DNA of 64,000 nt from Anodontia alba (Eukaryota > Mollusca > Bivalvia > Lucinida > Lucinidae). The stretch spans positions 40,361,557 through 40,425,556 of the forward strand of contig OZ024825.1 in assembly GCA_964016985.1 (NCBI GenBank), in the 5' to 3' direction. The notes beneath the pieces were generated by a model, which was not told where the DNA came from, did not search any database, and saw nothing but the letters and a program-made list of their open reading frames with translations. The position numbers and the translations under genes were made by a program. Positions 63,796-64,000 of this stretch are shown here, in pieces. Position 1 is the first letter of the stretch; each line of letters opens with the position of its first letter.

Positions 63796-64000
63796 AATTA
63801 TCATCAATATACTGTTGAATCATCCCAGCCCTAGTTGATTGGGCCATAAAAACTTCGACTGAAACAAACAAAATATGCTGTATTCAGTGATTCTTCAAGT
63901 GGACAATGATGATCTGCAGGCTCGTCTGGGCCTTCATTGTTGTCATGTGCCCTGAAGACCTTTCATATAGCGCAACTTTGATCAGGCTAGCTGGCAGTAG

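Overview
This window is animal nuclear DNA. It is AT-rich, its genes have short exons separated by multi-kilobase GT-AG introns, and it is full of small palindromic transposons, tRNA-headed SINEs, tandem-array elements and non-LTR retrotransposon debris. The repeat style (TTAA-flanked hairpin elements, arrays ending in GGAC-type microsatellite plus a terminal hairpin, SINE tails with a TTAAACCC-type motif) is what I associate with bivalve molluscs. The clam-like assignment is an inference; no species can be named from the sequence.

Two conserved protein-coding genes are present and point away from each other. On the minus strand an RNF144A-type RBR E3 ubiquitin ligase is complete. Eight coding exons (37499 down to 1842) join in phase to 903 nt, or 300 residues plus a stop, with RING1, IBR, RING2 with its catalytic cysteine, and a C-terminal membrane segment. 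On the plus strand a DEK chromatin-protein gene starts at about 52239 and runs off the right edge. Five exons are visible (acidic N-terminus, KRERKKV block, start of the DEK core). The DEK promoter region holds two CCAAT boxes in opposite orientations, a YY1-type GCCGCCAT motif and an E2F-like GCGC site. A strong minus-strand splice donor lies about 230 bp further upstream, so this could be a shared divergent promoter whose left-hand transcript is spliced to RNF144A; that is inference.

Everything else is intronic or flanking repeat. 1-1841: MITEs downstream of RNF144A. 1842-22248: exons 2-8 with introns filled by hairpin MITEs, SINEs, a degenerate tandem array that appears to derive from the exon 5 splice-donor region, a 197-bp duplication carrying a second copy of exon 4, and a 3.3-kb bounded array (13907-17240). 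22.3-37.3 kb: a long intron with a ~325-bp tandem array, an RNase H-bearing non-LTR remnant, a Penelope-like GIY-YIG fragment, RTE-like tails ending in (GAT)n, and another bounded array split by a SINE. 37.5-51.8 kb: the putative 5' intron, where one RTE-like element (39045-41573 plus 48524-49109) has been split by about 6.9 kb of nested insertions. These include a 127-bp satellite whose two unit types carry perfect oestrogen-response-element-like and CRE-like palindromes. 52-64 kb: DEK introns with MITEs, two SINEs and a hAT-like element.

No CRISPR, rRNA, functional tRNA or prokaryotic features are present. The strongest candidates for new biology are the duplicated RNF144A exon 4, the exon-seeded intronic minisatellite, the nested satellite with hormone-receptor-like palindromes, and the family of array elements sharing terminal hairpins.
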